Shown piece after piece: positions 7,073-8,335 of a stretch of DNA of 8,335 bases. A program made the translations under genes and the position numbers. The notes under the pieces are model-generated. The model saw only the letters and a program-made list of their open reading frames with translations, searched no databases and had not been told where the DNA came from. How positions within the stretch are numbered: position 1 is the stretch's first letter; each line of letters begins with the position of its first letter. The DNA comes from CAZVCG01 sp964649675 (lineage in GTDB: Bacteria > Pseudomonadota > Alphaproteobacteria > UBA9219), in the NCBI GenBank assembly GCA_964649675.1, contig CAZYPX010000084.1, positions 1-8,335 on the forward strand, given 5' to 3'.

Positions 7073-7578
7073 TATTTTGCTTTCACTACCACCGTCTCGG
7101 CGATTATGTCGTGCAACGCCTGTTTCTTTGGGGTAAACGCCGCAAGAACGAACCCGAGCATCCATATAATCACGGAAAGATATTTACCGAAATGGCGGCC
7201 TGTCGCGCGCCCAAAGGATAAGGGCTTGCCCTCTGCTGTGATCACGCGGACGCTGAAAAGCTTCTTGCCGATCGTCGCCTGCCAACTTGAACTTTCCATC
7301 AGCGCGAAATACAGCCACGCCAAGACCTGAATCTTAAGATCCAGAACCGGCAGCAACAGAGCCGGAAGAATGCCAAGCGCCGACGAGATGGGCCATACGA
7401 TAATGGAACTCAGCCCAAGAATAAGGCTCAACGGGACAATCAACAGGACGACGGCAAAAAGTAGCACGAGACAATCCACAACGGCCGCCCCAAAACGCCG
7501 CCAGAAACCGGCATAAGCGTGACGACTCAAATTCACCCCGGGTTTCACTAACGTACAGGAAGCATCGGCCTTGTTCAT
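7072..7578 (-). CDS. RDD-family integral membrane protein
   Basis: This 168-residue protein of unknown function matches the RDD domain pattern. AYAGFWRRFGAAVVD (21-35) carries the N-terminal Arg27/Arg28 and Asp35. Then come hydrophobic segments at about 33-56, 59-79 and 83-94, the amphipathic QATIGKKLFSVRVI (100-113), a last hydrophobic stretch at about 134-148, and KKQALHDIIAETVVV (151-165) with the second conserved Asp157. It should sit in the cytoplasmic membrane with a soluble N-terminal tail. A strong AGGAGG (complement of 7584-7589) lies 5 nt before the ATG, inside the end of leuC. The start overlaps the leuC stop as ATGA, and its own stop overlaps leuD as TAATG. RDD proteins have been linked to ion transport in some bacteria, but substrate and role here cannot be read from the sequence. 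Confidence 0.88.
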   Translation of the reverse strand: MNKADASCTLVKPGVNLSRHAYAGFWRRFGAAVVDCLVLLFAVVLLIVPLSLILGLSSIIVWPISSALGILPALLLPVLDLKIQVLAWLYFALMESSSWQATIGKKLFSVRVITAEGKPLSFGRATGRHFGKYLSVIIWMLGFVLAAFTPKKQALHDIIAETVVVKAK

Positions 7579-8335
7579 TTCATCCTCCTCACGTCCGTCA
7601 ATTCGCCCATTATTGCTGCGGCGGCTGCCATGGCCGGACCCATAAGATGCGTACGCCCATCGCGGCCTTGGCGACCTTCGAAGTTACGGTTTGAAGTCGA
7701 GGCGCAGCGTTCGCCCGGCCCAAGCCTGTCGTCGTTCATGGCAAGGCACATCGAGCATCCCGCCTCGCGCCATTCAAAGCCCGCTTCGACGAAAATCTTG
7801 TCGAGGCCTTCTTGCTCGGCCTGTTGCTTCACAAGGCCGGAGCCCGGCACAACCAGAGCCTGAACATGCGGAGCAACGCGCTTGCCCTTAGCGATTTCCG
7901 CCGCCTCGCGCAAATCCTCGATACGTCCGTTGGTGCACGAGCCGATGAAAACCTTATCGACTTTAACGCCCTCGACCCTCATACCGGGATGAAAATCCAT
8001 GTAATCCAACGCACGCTTCATCGCTTGCCGCTTCGCGTCGTCTTTCGCATCCTTGGGATCTGGCACAGTGCCTGTAATGGGTATCGTATCCTCCGGCGAT
8101 GTTCCCCACGTTACTGTCGGCGCAATCGCCGAAGCTTCGATCTTGACGACTTTATCAAAATGCGCTCCTTCATCCGTCGCCAACGTACGCCAGTACTCCA
8201 CCGCTTTTTGCCATAACAACCCTTTCGGCGCGCACGGCTTCCCCTCGATATAGGCGAATGTCGTTTCATCCGGAGCGATCAACCCTGCCCGCGCCCCAAG
8301 CTCTATCGACATGTTGCATATGGTCATACGGCCTT
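7575..8335 (-). CDS. leuC: 3-isopropylmalate dehydratase large subunit, C-terminal part (partial)
   Basis: LeuC carries the [4Fe-4S] cluster of isopropylmalate isomerase and works with LeuD. The frame enters from the right edge (GRMTICNMSIE...) and ends at TGA 7577-7575, so about 252 residues of roughly 470 are visible. Counting from the Met at 8327, Cys131 in GSCTNGR and Cys191 and Cys194 in GCSMCLAM are the three cluster ligands. Their spacing (60, then 3) equals that of E. coli LeuC Cys347, Cys407 and Cys410, so about 214 N-terminal residues lie outside the window. ERCASTSNRNFEGRQG and the THLMGPAMAAAAAI ending are classic LeuC. The Met at 8327 is internal and not the start. The stop overlaps the RDD start codon in ATGA. 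Confidence 0.97.
   Translation of the reverse strand, partial: GRMTICNMSIELGARAGLIAPDETTFAYIEGKPCAPKGLLWQKAVEYWRTLATDEGAHFDKVVKIEASAIAPTVTWGTSPEDTIPITGTVPDPKDAKDDAKRQAMKRALDYMDFHPGMRVEGVKVDKVFIGSCTNGRIEDLREAAEIAKGKRVAPHVQALVVPGSGLVKQQAEQEGLDKIFVEAGFEWREAGCSMCLAMNDDRLGPGERCASTSNRNFEGRQGRDGRTHLMGPAMAAAAAIMGELTDVRRMK
7584..7589 (-). promoter_or_regulatory. Strong ribosome binding site of the RDD gene
   Basis: AGGAGG, read on the minus strand, lies 5 nt before the ATG at 7578-7576 and within the final codons of leuC. It is the best Shine-Dalgarno in the leuC-leuD cluster and fixes the RDD start. Confidence 0.75.

Noticed and set aside
7073..7165. Longer leuD start adding 31 residues
   Set aside because: The extension lies wholly within the RDD gene and is not LeuD-like. 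Family similarity begins at MPKFEKLTG, and the TAATG overlap fits that start.
6572..7330. 252-codon plus frame opposite leuD and the RDD gene
   Set aside because: It is in register with leuD codons for most of its length, and the minus-strand genes are clear. The translation is basic and unlike any known protein.
1..8335. CRISPR arrays, toxin-antitoxin or phage-defence modules, intact insertion sequences
   Set aside because: No spaced repeat array, terminal inverted repeats with transposase, or recognisable defence genes were seen. Apart from the small scar at 90-365 the window is housekeeping genes.

Overview
The window looks like ordinary alphaproteobacterial chromosome of moderate GC. Protein similarity recognised by eye points to Alphaproteobacteria (RecN tail, ~1600-residue NAD-glutamate dehydrogenase, leuC/leuD style), perhaps the Rhodospirillales/Micavibrio neighbourhood. 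The genus is a guess.

Layout, left to right. Positions 1-89 hold the last 29 codons of recN (+). Positions 90-335 are a small scar with a 12-bp tandem duplication, an imperfect 16-bp direct repeat, and what appears to be the C-terminal remnant of a site-specific recombinase. That reading frame runs into the 3' end of a complete tRNA-Arg(UCU) gene on the minus strand (336-412). Positions 413-643 are an AT-rich intergenic stretch between the divergent tRNA and gdhB genes, with a candidate gdhB promoter and ribosome binding site. Positions 644-5452 (+) encode a full-length large NAD-dependent glutamate dehydrogenase. It is followed 27 nt later by an S33 proline iminopeptidase (5480-6463, +), probably in the same transcript. 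From the right edge, a leftward cluster reads leuC (3' part only), an RDD-family membrane protein, and leuD. These genes are joined by ATGA and TAATG stop/start overlaps. leuD and pip converge with only 6 nt between their stop codons.

Functionally, the plus-strand pair fits amino-acid catabolism: proline released from peptides can be oxidised to glutamate, which the dehydrogenase turns into 2-oxoglutarate and ammonium. The minus-strand cluster makes the two subunits of isopropylmalate isomerase for leucine synthesis, with a small membrane protein of unknown role between them. leuB is not next to leuD here.

I found no clear undescribed system. The most interesting points are the recombinase/tRNA scar and the RDD gene tightly coupled inside the leuC-leuD cluster.
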